DNA of 64,000 bases from the NCBI RefSeq assembly GCF_000307025.1, contig NC_018584.1, positions 372,001-436,000 of the forward strand, in the 5' to 3' direction. This DNA is from Listeria monocytogenes ATCC 19117 (GTDB taxonomy: Bacteria > Bacillota > Bacilli > Lactobacillales > Listeriaceae). The notes below the pieces were generated by a model. The model did no database searches, was not told the DNA's origin, and saw only the letters and a list, made by a program, of their open reading frames with translations. Below, in pieces: positions 1-8,738 of this stretch. Both the position numbers and the translations under genes were made by a program. The number at the start of each line of letters is the position of its first letter. Position 1 is the stretch's first letter.

Positions 1-57
1 TATAGCGTGGTATTAAAACAATTTTTAGAAAAAGAAAATATCCAAGTAGAAGATTAA
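1..57 (+). CDS. 3' end of an upstream gene (partial)
   Basis: An open frame enters from the left edge and ends at a TAA at 55-57, giving 18 C-terminal residues ending QVED. It is followed 24 bases later by a strong hairpin terminator, which supports it being a real gene end. Too little is present to name the product. Confidence 0.6.
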   Translation, partial: YSVVLKQFLEKENIQVED

Positions 58-80
58 CTATCCGAAGAATTTCTATTTAA

Positions 81-116
81 AAAACACTAAAATGGAGTCG
101 TTTTAGTGTTTTTTTG
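81..116 (+). terminator. Rho-independent terminator
   Basis: A 12-bp perfect stem (81-92 with 101-112, core AACACTAAAA) closes an 8-nt loop and runs into a T tract. It ends the gene entering from the left edge. Confidence 0.85.
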
Positions 117-220
117 TTTGTGGTAAAGATGTTTTATGTACTATATATAGCACTATTTACAGAGAGAAAAGAAAGGAATGTAAAATAAAGGCAAGAATTG
201 AGCTAAGAGGAGGTCTTCGG

Positions 221-1093
221 ATGATAAGTTATGGTGAGCTGATTCGGCAAATAAGACAGTCTAAAAAAATCTCCCAAAAAGAAGTGTACACAGGGGTTAT
301 TAGTAAATCTTATGCAATTGAATTTGAAAAGGGGACACATGCAATATCAAGCCTATTACTCGAGAAAATTGTCGCTAAGTTAATGGTGAGTATGGAGGAA
401 TTTTTCTTAATGTATCATCAAGAGGAGTTGCCGGAGAAGGAAGATTTTTGGGAAACTTACGCGCGGACATGTAAAACGGATGAAGCAAGCGCTTGGGAAT
501 CCCTTTACCAAAAAATATCATTAGAAAAAGGAAAAGTTAATCAAGTGAAAAGCGCGGCGATAAAACTGGAGTTAGATCATATAAAAGGCAAACAAGTGGC
601 GGACAAAAAAGCGGTTCAAATTTTGGAAAATTATTTGATTGAAGCGGTTTTTTGGACATTGCAGGATATCTTTTTATTTACGCGGATGATGCACTATTTG
701 CCACTGAAAAGCCGAGTACCGTTCTATTATAAATTGTTAAACACGCTGGATAGATACCGCCATTTTGAACGAGGAAGAAGCATTTTACAATCGGCGCTGG
801 CTAGTATCATGGATGATTTTATAGAGAGAAATGAAATAGAGCATATGGAGCTAATGATAAAAAGCTTAGAAAAAATTAGTGAGGACTGTGATGGTACTTA
901 TTTCAAAATTCTTTGTATGTATTATCGTGGAATTGTGCGGTGGGGAGAAGGTGAAGAGCGCGAGGGTGGCGAAGAAATCGAGCAGGCAGTAGCTATTTTG
1001 CGAGCATTAGGTTATGAAAATAAAGCGATAGAGTATGAAACCATGTACCGGCAATTTGCGAGGGAAAACAACGATATAAAAACGATGGAATGA
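221..1093 (+). CDS. Rgg/GadR/MutR-family transcriptional regulator
   Basis: The protein has 290 residues, the usual size for Rgg regulators. A helix-turn-helix of the XRE type lies at about residues 5-60 (GELIRQIRQSKKISQKEV, then YAIEFEKGTHAIS). It is followed by a long all-helical region of the kind that binds short peptides in this family. The ATG is preceded by AGAGGAGG at 206-213. It lies just upstream, in the same direction, of the large MucBP adhesin at 1295. A motif shared by the adhesin upstream region and the next gene (1141 and 5397) is a candidate target, which is inference. I saw no obvious small hydrophobic peptide gene beside it, so its signal, if any, is unknown. Confidence 0.85.
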   Translation: MISYGELIRQIRQSKKISQKEVYTGVISKSYAIEFEKGTHAISSLLLEKIVAKLMVSMEEFFLMYHQEELPEKEDFWETYARTCKTDEASAWESLYQKISLEKGKVNQVKSAAIKLELDHIKGKQVADKKAVQILENYLIEAVFWTLQDIFLFTRMMHYLPLKSRVPFYYKLLNTLDRYRHFERGRSILQSALASIMDDFIERNEIEHMELMIKSLEKISEDCDGTYFKILCMYYRGIVRWGEGEEREGGEEIEQAVAILRALGYENKAIEYETMYRQFARENNDIKTME

Positions 1094-1140
1094 AAGCTAA
1101 AAAGGACTATTCTTTTTGGTTTTCTTTTTTTGAGTAGTAT

Positions 1141-1175
1141 ATATGCGACATTAGAAAATTTTAAGACTCCGCATA
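1141..1175 (+). promoter_or_regulatory. Candidate Rgg operator upstream of the adhesin
   Basis: ATATGCGACATTAGAAAA at 1141-1158 reappears, with 15 of 18 positions matching, at 5397-5414 before the next gene. TATGCG (1142-1147) also pairs with CGCATA (1170-1175) as an inverted repeat. The link to the adjacent Rgg regulator is inference. Confidence 0.4.
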
Positions 1176-1231
1176 GTATTATATAGACTGAAGTACGGCT
1201 TAAAGCCATATTGACAGTGAAGGGAGGGGCT

Positions 1232-1254
1232 TTGGCAAAGGAATAAATTGCCAA
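1232..1254 (+). promoter_or_regulatory. Stem-loop in the adhesin 5' untranslated region
   Basis: TTGGCAA (1232-1238) and TTGCCAA (1248-1254) form a 7-bp hairpin with a 9-nt loop, about 25 bases before the ribosome site at 1280-1285. There is no T tract, so it is not a terminator. It may affect mRNA stability or translation. Confidence 0.35.
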
Positions 1255-1294
1255 CTGACACTGCAAATTTAGCGTTAAAAGGAGGAAGATTGTT

Positions 1295-4200
1295 ATTTTA
1301 AAGAAAATATTTATTGCATTAATTGCGCTTGTAGTTATTATCAATACAGTTAGTTTTACGGCTGTCTCTGCAAGCACACCTACATGGTTAGAACAAACCA
1401 TGAATAGTAATGAACCGTTTATAAAAGAGATTGAAAAAGAAACTGGTAAGACGAGAGCGAATATTACACAGACAGATTTAGAAGCTATAACTGCCTTGCG
1501 AGTAACAGGGGCAAGTGATATTCCGACTAATATCGATATGTTAACTCATTTAACTACGTTAGAAGTTAAGAATGGAACATTATCTTCCGTATCTAACTCA
1601 GTGGGGAATTTAAAGGAGTTAAAAATCTTAGTTCTGAATGATAATAATTTAAGCACCTTTCCAATGATTGCTTTCCAACTACCTAAGTTAGAAGAATTAC
1701 AAGTTTCTGGGGGAACAATAGAAGAAATCCCTGCCACAATAACAAATATGGCGAGTCATTTGAAATTCTTAGGGATATTAAATAACCATTTAGTGAAGGT
1801 TCCAGACGCAATTTTCACTACGAACTGGACAAATGCTACTGGGGGAGACTTAGACTTAATGGCTGCAGGGAACCAGATTGTAACCAATATTCCTGCTAAC
1901 TATATAAGCCAGTTTAATAATGGGGATAACCTATTAGAATTTTACGATAACAACTATCAAAAACAAGACCAACTAACTACAACACCTGGATATACCATTG
2001 ATGTACCTGTTGGAACTGATTTTAATCAATTAACACCAGACAAAACGAAACTCGCACTAACATCTGGACGAACTTTACTCGCGCAACACGAATTCGAGTA
2101 TTATGATGATGGTTCAAGTTCACTAATCCACAATGGCGTAGCAGCAGCACCGGGTCAAGCGACCATTTTCATCAAGAGCAAGTTTTCCACGCAATCGAAC
2201 AAATTTGCCAGAACACAAGTTACAGTAAACATCACTGCGCTAAACGGCGGACCTATTACAGTGAAACATGAAGATACAAAAGGACAAGAACTTGCGCCAC
2301 CTGTCATTTTAAATGGTAAAGACGGGGACCCTTATACAACGACACAAAAAACTTTCCCAGGCTATACTTTAGTTGCAACACCAGCCAATCAAAATGGTAC
2401 ATTCACCATGAACCCGGCTACAGTCAACTATGTATACAGCGCAAATGATTATAAACTAACATCTACTTTCAAAGATGCCCAAGGTCAAGAACTGAAAGCG
2501 CCAGTTGTGGATACAAAAGATTACCATATCCAAGACAACTATACTACAACAGCAGCAACCATTCCGGGCTATTCTTTAGTTGCAACACCTGCTAATCAGA
2601 ACGGAACTTTTGGAGCTGGGAATGTCACGGTTAATTATGTATACAAAAAAGACGATTATACGCTCACTTCCACTTACAAAGATACGAACGGTCAAGAACT
2701 AAAAGCACCAGTGGTAGATGCGACAACGTATCATTATCAAGACACGTATACAACAACAGCCGCAGTTTTCCCAGGTTATACGTTAGTAGCAACACCAACC
2801 AACGCTACTGGGACATTTGGTTCGTCAAACATCACTGTTCATTACGTATATCAAGCAAATGGCTATCAATTAACTTCTACATTTAAAGATCAACAAGGGA
2901 AGACAATCGCACCAGATGATGTCGATACTAAAACCTATCACGTGAACGATCCCTATACAACAACTGCCAAAACGATCCCAGGCTACACATTAGTGACGAC
3001 CCCTACAAACAACCAAGGTAATTTTGGAACAAGCGATATTACGGTTGATTACGTTTATAAAGCAGAAGATTATACATTAACTTCGACGTACAAAGATGCG
3101 CAAGGTAAAGAATTAAAACAACCCGTTGTAGATAGTAAAAAATATCATATTCAAGACAACTATTCTACAAGTGCAGCAACCATTCCGGGTTATACGCTAG
3201 TATCGACACCTGCGAACGAAACAGGAACCTTCCATACGAGCGATATCACGGTTAATTATGTGTATAAATTAACAGACTTAAAATTAACTTCGACATATAA
3301 AGATGCGCAAGGAACGGAGTTAAAACCGCCCGTTGTAGATAGCAAAACGTATCATATTCAAGATAACTATGCTACAACTGCAGCTGTCATTCCTGGCTAT
3401 ACATTAGTCGCAACACCAGCGAACCAATCAGGTACTTTTGGTAGCACGGATATCCAAGTGAACTATGTGTATCAAGCAGTTGCTTATAAACTAACTTCGA
3501 CGTACAAAGATCAACAAGGGAATGATTTAGCTTTACCAAAAGTAGATTCGAAAACGTACCATATTCAGGATGGTTACACGACGAGTGATATTGCTATTCC
3601 AGGTTATACATTAGTCGCGGCTCCAACGAATCAAACAGGTACATTTGGCGCGAGTGATGTAACCGTGAATTATGTCTACAAAGCCAATGACTACACACTA
3701 ACTTCAACATATAAAGATGCGCAAGGTAAGGAATTAAAAACGCCAGTCATAGACAGTCAAAAATATCACATTAACGACACTTATACTACGACAGGAGCTA
3801 CTATTCCAGGTTATACATTAGTCGCAGCACCAGCGAATCAATCAGGTACATTTGGCGCGGCGAATGTAACAGTCAACTATGTATACAAAGCAGATGATTA
3901 CACATTAACTTCGACCTACAAAGATGCAAACGGCAAAGAATTAAAAGCGCCAGTTGTAGACAGCAAAACTTACCATACAAAAGATAACTATTCTACTAGC
4001 GCAGCAACCATTCCAGGCTACACATTAGTGGCAGCACCAACAAATCAAACAGGTACATTTAATACGAGCAATGTGACAGTCAATTATGTATACAAAGCGA
4101 ATGAATATACCTTAACTTCCACTTTCAAAAATGTACAAGGAACAGAACTAAAACCAGCTATCGTGAAAAAAGGATTTATTATTAAGGATGGCTATGCGAC

Positions 4201-5341
4201 TAGCGGCGTAACAATTCCGGGCTATACATTAGTGGCAACACCATCGAACAAAAAAGGAACATTTGGTGCTAGTAATGTAACAGTTAATTATGTATATAAA
4301 GCGAATGGTTATGCATTAATCACAACATATAAAGACACACAAGGTAAAGACTTAAAACCACTAGCCATTGATACAAAAACATACAATATTAACGACCCAT
4401 ACACTGCAACGGCGCTAAACATTTCAGGTTACACATTAACAACTACACCAGCCAATGAAAAAGGTGTATTTGGCGCAAGTGATGAAACAGTTAATTACGT
4501 ATATAAAGCAAATGATTATACGTTAACAACTACCTACAAAGACGCAAACGGCAAAGAACTACAAGCACCTAAAGTAGACGCGAAAACTTATCATATCCAA
4601 GACACATACAAAACAACTGCAGCAATCATTCCGGGCTATACATTAGTGGCAACACCTAAGAATGACCAAGGTACTTTTGGAGCGAGCAATGTAACTGTGA
4701 ATTACGTGTACCAAACAAATGATTACACGCTAACTTCGACATTTAAAGATGCTCAAGGAAACGAATTAAAAGCAGCAGAAGTAGACGCACAAAAATACCA
4801 TATTCATGACACTTACACATCTAAAGCAGCCGTGATTCCGGGTTACAGTTTAGAAAAAACACCAACGAACGAAACGGGTACTTTTAATGCAAGTGATATT
4901 CAAGTAAATTATGTGTATAAAGCAAATGATTATCAACTTACTTCTACTTTTAAAGATCAACAAGGCAACGAAATAGCATTACCAACAGTTGATGCAAAAA
5001 CTTATCACATTCATGACGCTTATACAACGAAAGCTCACTTGATTCCAGGATATAGCCTAGTAGCTGCACCAAAGAACCAAATAGGTGCTTTTGGAACAAG
5101 TGACGTAACAGTCAATTATGTGTATAAAAAAGATGCTATTATCAAACCTATTACTCCAGCGAAACCAACTATTCTTACAATAAAAACACCTGCAAGCAAA
5201 GTAGTTAAGACTAAAGTAGTTAAGCAAACTCTTCCTAAAACAGGGGATGACGATGCCGGACTATTAAACCTGCTAAGACTTATAGGACTCGTTTTAATTT
5301 TAGGCGTATTTTTGGCAGTCGGAAGTAAAAAATTAAGATAA
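1295..5341 (+). CDS. LPXTG surface adhesin with LRRs and 14 MucBP-type repeats
   Basis: This is a homologue of the Lmo0327-type cell-wall protein, about 1348 residues. Order: signal peptide (LKKIFIALIALVVIINTVSF, cleavage near SA/ST), short LRR block, a linker, 14 tandem MucBP-like repeats of about 70 residues (motif TSTYKDAQGKEL ... PGYTLVATP ... VNYVYK), then LPKTGDDD, a hydrophobic segment and SKKLR for sortase A. The first ATG (1400) lies inside the mature protein. The frame is open upstream through the signal peptide to a TGA with no ATG, GTG or TTG, so an ATT at 1295 (9 nt after AGGAGG at 1280-1285) or 1289 seems to be the start. The alternative is a lost base: a TTG at 1290 would read in frame with one extra T. 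MucBP repeats of this kind occur in mucin-binding surface proteins. Regulation by the Rgg upstream is plausible. Confidence 0.85.
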   Translation: MLKKIFIALIALVVIINTVSFTAVSASTPTWLEQTMNSNEPFIKEIEKETGKTRANITQTDLEAITALRVTGASDIPTNIDMLTHLTTLEVKNGTLSSVSNSVGNLKELKILVLNDNNLSTFPMIAFQLPKLEELQVSGGTIEEIPATITNMASHLKFLGILNNHLVKVPDAIFTTNWTNATGGDLDLMAAGNQIVTNIPANYISQFNNGDNLLEFYDNNYQKQDQLTTTPGYTIDVPVGTDFNQLTPDKTKLALTSGRTLLAQHEFEYYDDGSSSLIHNGVAAAPGQATIFIKSKFSTQSNKFARTQVTVNITALNGGPITVKHEDTKGQELAPPVILNGKDGDPYTTTQKTFPGYTLVATPANQNGTFTMNPATVNYVYSANDYKLTSTFKDAQGQELKAPVVDTKDYHIQDNYTTTAATIPGYSLVATPANQNGTFGAGNVTVNYVYKKDDYTLTSTYKDTNGQELKAPVVDATTYHYQDTYTTTAAVFPGYTLVATPTNATGTFGSSNITVHYVYQANGYQLTSTFKDQQGKTIAPDDVDTKTYHVNDPYTTTAKTIPGYTLVTTPTNNQGNFGTSDITVDYVYKAEDYTLTSTYKDAQGKELKQPVVDSKKYHIQDNYSTSAATIPGYTLVSTPANETGTFHTSDITVNYVYKLTDLKLTSTYKDAQGTELKPPVVDSKTYHIQDNYATTAAVIPGYTLVATPANQSGTFGSTDIQVNYVYQAVAYKLTSTYKDQQGNDLALPKVDSKTYHIQDGYTTSDIAIPGYTLVAAPTNQTGTFGASDVTVNYVYKANDYTLTSTYKDAQGKELKTPVIDSQKYHINDTYTTTGATIPGYTLVAAPANQSGTFGAANVTVNYVYKADDYTLTSTYKDANGKELKAPVVDSKTYHTKDNYSTSAATIPGYTLVAAPTNQTGTFNTSNVTVNYVYKANEYTLTSTFKNVQGTELKPAIVKKGFIIKDGYATSGVTIPGYTLVATPSNKKGTFGASNVTVNYVYKANGYALITTYKDTQGKDLKPLAIDTKTYNINDPYTATALNISGYTLTTTPANEKGVFGASDETVNYVYKANDYTLTTTYKDANGKELQAPKVDAKTYHIQDTYKTTAAIIPGYTLVATPKNDQGTFGASNVTVNYVYQTNDYTLTSTFKDAQGNELKAAEVDAQKYHIHDTYTSKAAVIPGYSLEKTPTNETGTFNASDIQVNYVYKANDYQLTSTFKDQQGNEIALPTVDAKTYHIHDAYTTKAHLIPGYSLVAAPKNQIGAFGTSDVTVNYVYKKDAIIKPITPAKPTILTIKTPASKVVKTKVVKQTLPKTGDDDAGLLNLLRLIGLVLILGVFLAVGSKKLR
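2245..5130 (+). repeat. Tandem MucBP repeat array (14 units of about 210 bp)
   Basis: Fourteen in-frame units of about 70 codons, each with K(L)TSTYKDxxGxEL, YHIQDxYTT, IPGYTLVATPxNxxGTF and VTVNYVYK. Units are diverged at the DNA level, which suggests an old array rather than a recent expansion. Length variation between strains would be expected. Confidence 0.85.
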
Positions 5342-5355
5342 GTATAACGTAGATT

Positions 5356-5390
5356 AAAACACCGCCGCAGATTGTTGTGGTGGTGTTTTA
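5356..5390 (+). terminator. Terminator after the MucBP adhesin
   Basis: AAAACACCGCC at 5356 pairs with GGTGGTGTTTT ending at 5389, with G.T pairs. The loop contains AGATTGTT. Confidence 0.7.
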
Positions 5391-5396
5391 ACTAAT

Positions 5397-5414
5397 ATAT
5401 CCGACATTAGAAAT
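5397..5414 (+). promoter_or_regulatory. Second copy of the candidate Rgg motif
   Basis: ATATCCGACATTAGAAAT matches the element at 1141-1158 in 15 of 18 positions. Here it sits directly before the start of the next gene. It could be an operator, or the sequence could belong to a longer coding frame that is open back to 5392. Confidence 0.4.
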
Positions 5415-5421
5415 ACCCATT

Positions 5422-6159
5422 TTGGAAAAGATGTATGATATTTATTGTAAAGAATTTCACAAAGGAAGAGGCGATTCTTTGTTAGAGAAAAAGTATCAAA
5501 TCCATTTACAAAATCATTACGATGCAACGAGTAGACAAGTGCAAAAGAAAGAAATAAAAGTCTTAAAAAAACACAATAATTTATTAAATGGGGAAGTTTT
5601 TCCATATCAAATTTGTTTAGAAAGCACGATGGAATATTCAAGATTTATGTTGTGGTTTGAAAAAGAAGTCCAAAAAATCGTGAAAGAACTTTGGAATCAA
5701 CATTTTATTATCAAACTAACATTATCCCAATTACATTTCCGCGAAACCATTCTCTTTTTAGAGCATTTAAAAGATTTTAGTAAACGGATAACGATTGAAT
5801 TTATCGGTGAAGACACACCAGAAATTAAAAAACATTTTTCTGTCCAAGAGCAAGAAGCGTTTTTTATAGGGAAACTAAGAATGCTAAAAAAATGGAAATT
5901 CATTATTTCTAAACATATCGAAGGCTGCTCAGTGGAACAAACCCTTGCTTTTACCCCGTGTCTACATGAAATAAAATACACGATGAGTCAGCAAGCACGA
6001 ATGGAAGAAAATATTATCGATTTGCACATGTTCATCGATTTTTGGGAATATTGGGCAACACATAAAAAATTGAAATTCGTAGTCGAGGTGAAGGAGAAAG
6101 ATTTTATTACGAAGTCTTTGATGCATAAAAAGGTCCACGTACAATTTGAGAATGCGTAG
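5422..6159 (+). CDS. Unknown protein with a possible degenerate EAL-like fold
   Basis: The protein is about 245 residues (TTG at 5422, or ATG at 5431, 242 residues). Neither start has a good ribosome site, and the frame is open back to 5392, so a 5' truncation is possible. I do not recognise a named family with certainty. The stretch FIIKLTLSQLHFRETILFLEHL ... ITIEFIGED resembles the EAL-domain pattern NlS..qL ... lElTE, and KLKFVVEVKEKDF resembles the later iVAEGVE segment. The EAL signature and the metal ligands are not evident, so a catalytically dead, ligand-sensing or scaffolding domain would be the reading. It lies between the Rgg-adjacent adhesin and a convergent internalin and shares an upstream motif with the adhesin. 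Confidence 0.55.
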   Translation: MEKMYDIYCKEFHKGRGDSLLEKKYQIHLQNHYDATSRQVQKKEIKVLKKHNNLLNGEVFPYQICLESTMEYSRFMLWFEKEVQKIVKELWNQHFIIKLTLSQLHFRETILFLEHLKDFSKRITIEFIGEDTPEIKKHFSVQEQEAFFIGKLRMLKKWKFIISKHIEGCSVEQTLAFTPCLHEIKYTMSQQARMEENIIDLHMFIDFWEYWATHKKLKFVVEVKEKDFITKSLMHKKVHVQFENA

Positions 6160-6197
6160 CGGAAGAATTATAGCCGAGCTCTGTTTATTCTATCACT

Positions 6198-6234
6198 CAA
6201 GAAGCCTGAGGGAGCTTTTTGACTGTATTTTTTT
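6198..6234 (+). terminator. Probable terminator after the EAL-like gene
   Basis: CAAGAAGC (6198-6205) pairs with GCTTTTTG (6214-6221) and is followed by T-rich sequence. The stem is short with a G.T pair. Confidence 0.4.
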
Positions 6235-6275
6235 GCCAATAAGTAATCTGAAAAGTAGATATTGATAGAATAAAA

Positions 6276-6305
6276 AATAGCCTTATCACTTATGATAAGG
6301 CTATT
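6276..6305 (-). terminator. Terminator of the reverse-strand internalin
   Basis: AATAGCCTTATCA (6276-6288), loop CTTA and TGATAAGGCTATT (6293-6305) form a perfect 13-bp stem. On the minus strand it is followed by a run of Ts. Confidence 0.85.
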
Positions 6306-6313
6306 ACTCATTA

Positions 6314-8170
6314 TTAAACTGTTTTTTTCTTTCGTTTGATGAAAAATAGAATACCAAAGCTTAAGCAAATAATTCCAGCCAATGACAAACTTAAGCTAGT
6401 AATATCACCTGTTTTTGGCAACGTCTTTTCGTCTACTTTTACTTGGGGTTTTTCCGTATTTTGGTCATTGTCTGCTACTTTGTTATCTGGATCTTTTGGT
6501 GGAACAGGAGCGACAGGATTATCTTTACTTGGTTCCTCTGTCACATACACAATGACGTCTTTCGTAATATCTGATTCTGCCACGCTTAGTTTTACAACAT
6601 ATTTACCTGGTGTTTGTAAGTCTACTACGTCAGCAAAATTGCTAGTGATGGTTTCTGTTGCTGGAGTTACGCTTGCATGGATATCTGTGAGGAAGGCTTC
6701 CTCTGTTTTTGTAGTGCCTTCTTTGTAACTAATCTCATCATCACTAGAAATGCTGACAGTTTCTTTTCCTGTATATGGCACAGTAACTCTTCCAGAAAAC
6801 ACACCATAGTCATTGCTTTCAAATGTGTAACTCACTTCTCCGCTATCTGGTAAATTTTCCCACGTAATAGTTCTAGTAGCTGCATCATAAACCCCACCAT
6901 TTTCTGGTTTTATGATGGAAACAATGTTACCATCCTTATCTAACAGGTCTGTAGGAACAGCGTATACAAGTGTATTATTTTGTGTCGTTTGGATTGGACC
7001 TACTAATGTTTGATCCATTGCTTGGTACTCGCCATTCTCAGCAGTAAGATAATCTGGTAAGGAACTAATATCTTTTAGCTGGTTATTATTACAGCTTACA
7101 TCCAATATTGTCTCTCCAACAGCTAGATTCGTTAGTTGATTGTTATTACAAGATAAAATTAATAAATTTACGTTTTTTCTAACATCTAAATTCGTTAGCT
7201 GATTGTCATCGCAATATAAAATCTCTAAAGCTAGATTTTGGGTAGTATCTAAATTCGTTAGTTGATTGTTTTCACAAGATAACTCTATTAAAGCTAGATT
7301 TTGATCAATATCTATATTCTTCAACCCATTGTTATCACAAGTCAAATATGCTAGAGCTTGATTTTGGCTAACGTCTAAGTTGGTTAACTGGTTATCAGAA
7401 CAAACCAAAGTGCTTAAATTCGGATTTTGGCTAACATCTAAATCTGTAAGTTGGTTTTTAGTACAACCAAGATTTGTTAAAGCTGGATTTTGACTAACAT
7501 CTAAACTGGTTAACTGATTGACATCGCAAGCCAAATAACGTAAAGCGGAGTTTTTACTAACATCTAGCTTTGTTAACTGATTTCTAGGGCAATACAAATA
7601 CTCTAAAGCTGTATTTTTGCTAACATCTAGTTGTGTTAATTCATTGTTTTCACAAGTCAATTCTTCTAAAGCAAGATTTTTACTAACATCTAAATTCGCT
7701 AACGGGTTGTTAGAGCAAGCCAAGTCTTTTAGATTTAGATTTTTACTGACATCTATACTTTTTAGTTGATTATCCTCAAGATAAAGTATCTCTAATCCAG
7801 TCAAATATTCGATTCCAGTGCTATCTTCTATGCCTTGGCTCCGTGCATCTAGTTTAGTTATTTTAGCTAATTCCTCGACAGTTACAGATTCATCCACGTT
7901 TTTGTTCATTTTTTCTGCTACCGCTTTAGCTAAATTATCATCTGGAAAGTAATCATTATAAGTTTTGGTTCCTGCTTGGACAAGTTGATTTTTCAGGTTG
8001 TTATTCGTTGTTTTTTCTTTCGGTGTTTCTTTTAAATCTGTTTTTGGTAATTGATTTTCGATTTTAGTTTCATTTGCGGTTGTGCTCTCTGCTTTTACCA
8101 TTGGTATCGGTAGGCTACTTGTAACGGTGGCACTTAATGCAATTATTGTAAAAAATTTGGACAGTTTCAT
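6314..8170 (-). CDS. LPXTG internalin-family LRR protein (Lmo0331 type)
   Basis: The protein has 618 residues from the ATG at 8170, which has AAGGAGC 9 nt upstream and opens a signal peptide (MKLSKFFTIIALSATV ... VKAES). An upstream in-frame ATG at 8221 would put 17 polar residues before it and is rejected. Order: signal peptide; linker; a cap (YFPDDNLAKAVAEKMNK) typical of this internalin branch; about 13 LRRs of 21 residues with consensus LTNLDVSQNPALxxLxCxxNQ; an Ig-like domain; a second beta-rich repeat (DEISYKEGTTKTEEAFLTDI); then LPKTGDIT, a membrane segment and KRKKKTV. The protein should be anchored to the wall by sortase A. The Cys in each repeat (LxC) marks this subgroup. Its ligand is unknown. 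Confidence 0.9.
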   Translation of the reverse strand: MKLSKFFTIIALSATVTSSLPIPMVKAESTTANETKIENQLPKTDLKETPKEKTTNNNLKNQLVQAGTKTYNDYFPDDNLAKAVAEKMNKNVDESVTVEELAKITKLDARSQGIEDSTGIEYLTGLEILYLEDNQLKSIDVSKNLNLKDLACSNNPLANLDVSKNLALEELTCENNELTQLDVSKNTALEYLYCPRNQLTKLDVSKNSALRYLACDVNQLTSLDVSQNPALTNLGCTKNQLTDLDVSQNPNLSTLVCSDNQLTNLDVSQNQALAYLTCDNNGLKNIDIDQNLALIELSCENNQLTNLDTTQNLALEILYCDDNQLTNLDVRKNVNLLILSCNNNQLTNLAVGETILDVSCNNNQLKDISSLPDYLTAENGEYQAMDQTLVGPIQTTQNNTLVYAVPTDLLDKDGNIVSIIKPENGGVYDAATRTITWENLPDSGEVSYTFESNDYGVFSGRVTVPYTGKETVSISSDDEISYKEGTTKTEEAFLTDIHASVTPATETITSNFADVVDLQTPGKYVVKLSVAESDITKDVIVYVTEEPSKDNPVAPVPPKDPDNKVADNDQNTEKPQVKVDEKTLPKTGDITSLSLSLAGIICLSFGILFFIKRKKKTV

Positions 8171-8738
8171 AGTTAGTTGCTCCTTCAGTTGCTGTTGTTT
8201 AGTATAGTCAGCAGTGTTCAAACAAAATATATATTAGCACGTGAAGATGAGATTTTATATAGAAACTACCAGAAGATACAAAATATCGGCTATTTTGTGT
8301 CGAAAATGTTACGAATTGCGGTCGATTATAATATTGGAACAATACTTAAGATATTAAATTCCCTAACAATGGCTACTACGCCTTTGTTTCAGCTGTTTTT
8401 ATTTTAAAAACTATTCTGTGAATTTGTCTGTTTATAGTATAAATTTACCGAAGATAGATAAAAATCCCTCTTGATACTATATGAAAAAGTAATAATAATA
8501 GTACAAACTCGTTGTGAATTTGATATATTATATATAAAGCAACTCCATCTCCTCATAATTTTACGCGAATTTTAGGGCTTTAACGAATTAGATGAAAAAA
8601 GACTAATTGTTATGTGTGGAGGAGTTTATGGGATATATACTTAAATAATACTTTTCAATGAAATAGTAGGTATTTTTAACTTGCTCATTCATTCTATTAT
8701 TACTGAAGATGCTAACAACAACGAGAAGGAGATAGATT
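8171..8738. other. Divergent intergenic region between two internalins
   Basis: 568 bp of AT-rich sequence with no convincing gene. It must hold the promoters of both flanking internalins. A miniature frame, ATG at 8628 to TAA at 8648 (MGYILK), follows a good GGAGG at 8618 by 5 nt and could be a leader peptide or the leftover start of a lost gene. An open stretch of about 60 codons around 8226-8407 has no ribosome site and no recognisable product. Confidence 0.5.

Noticed and set aside
1012-1401. Minus-strand open frame across the adhesin leader
   Set aside because: It overlaps the end of the Rgg gene and the signal peptide of the adhesin and has no ribosome site or family resemblance.
2245-5130. 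Regular repeats considered as CRISPR
   Set aside because: The period is about 210 bp, in frame, and encodes MucBP domains; no short repeats with unique spacers.
6336-6728. Plus-strand frame opposite the C-terminus of the reverse internalin
   Set aside because: Low-complexity shadow of the Thr/Lys-rich coding strand; no ribosome site.
8177-8407. Open frame of 76 codons upstream of the 1073-residue internalin
   Set aside because: It overlaps the start of the reverse internalin, has no ribosome site and no recognisable product.
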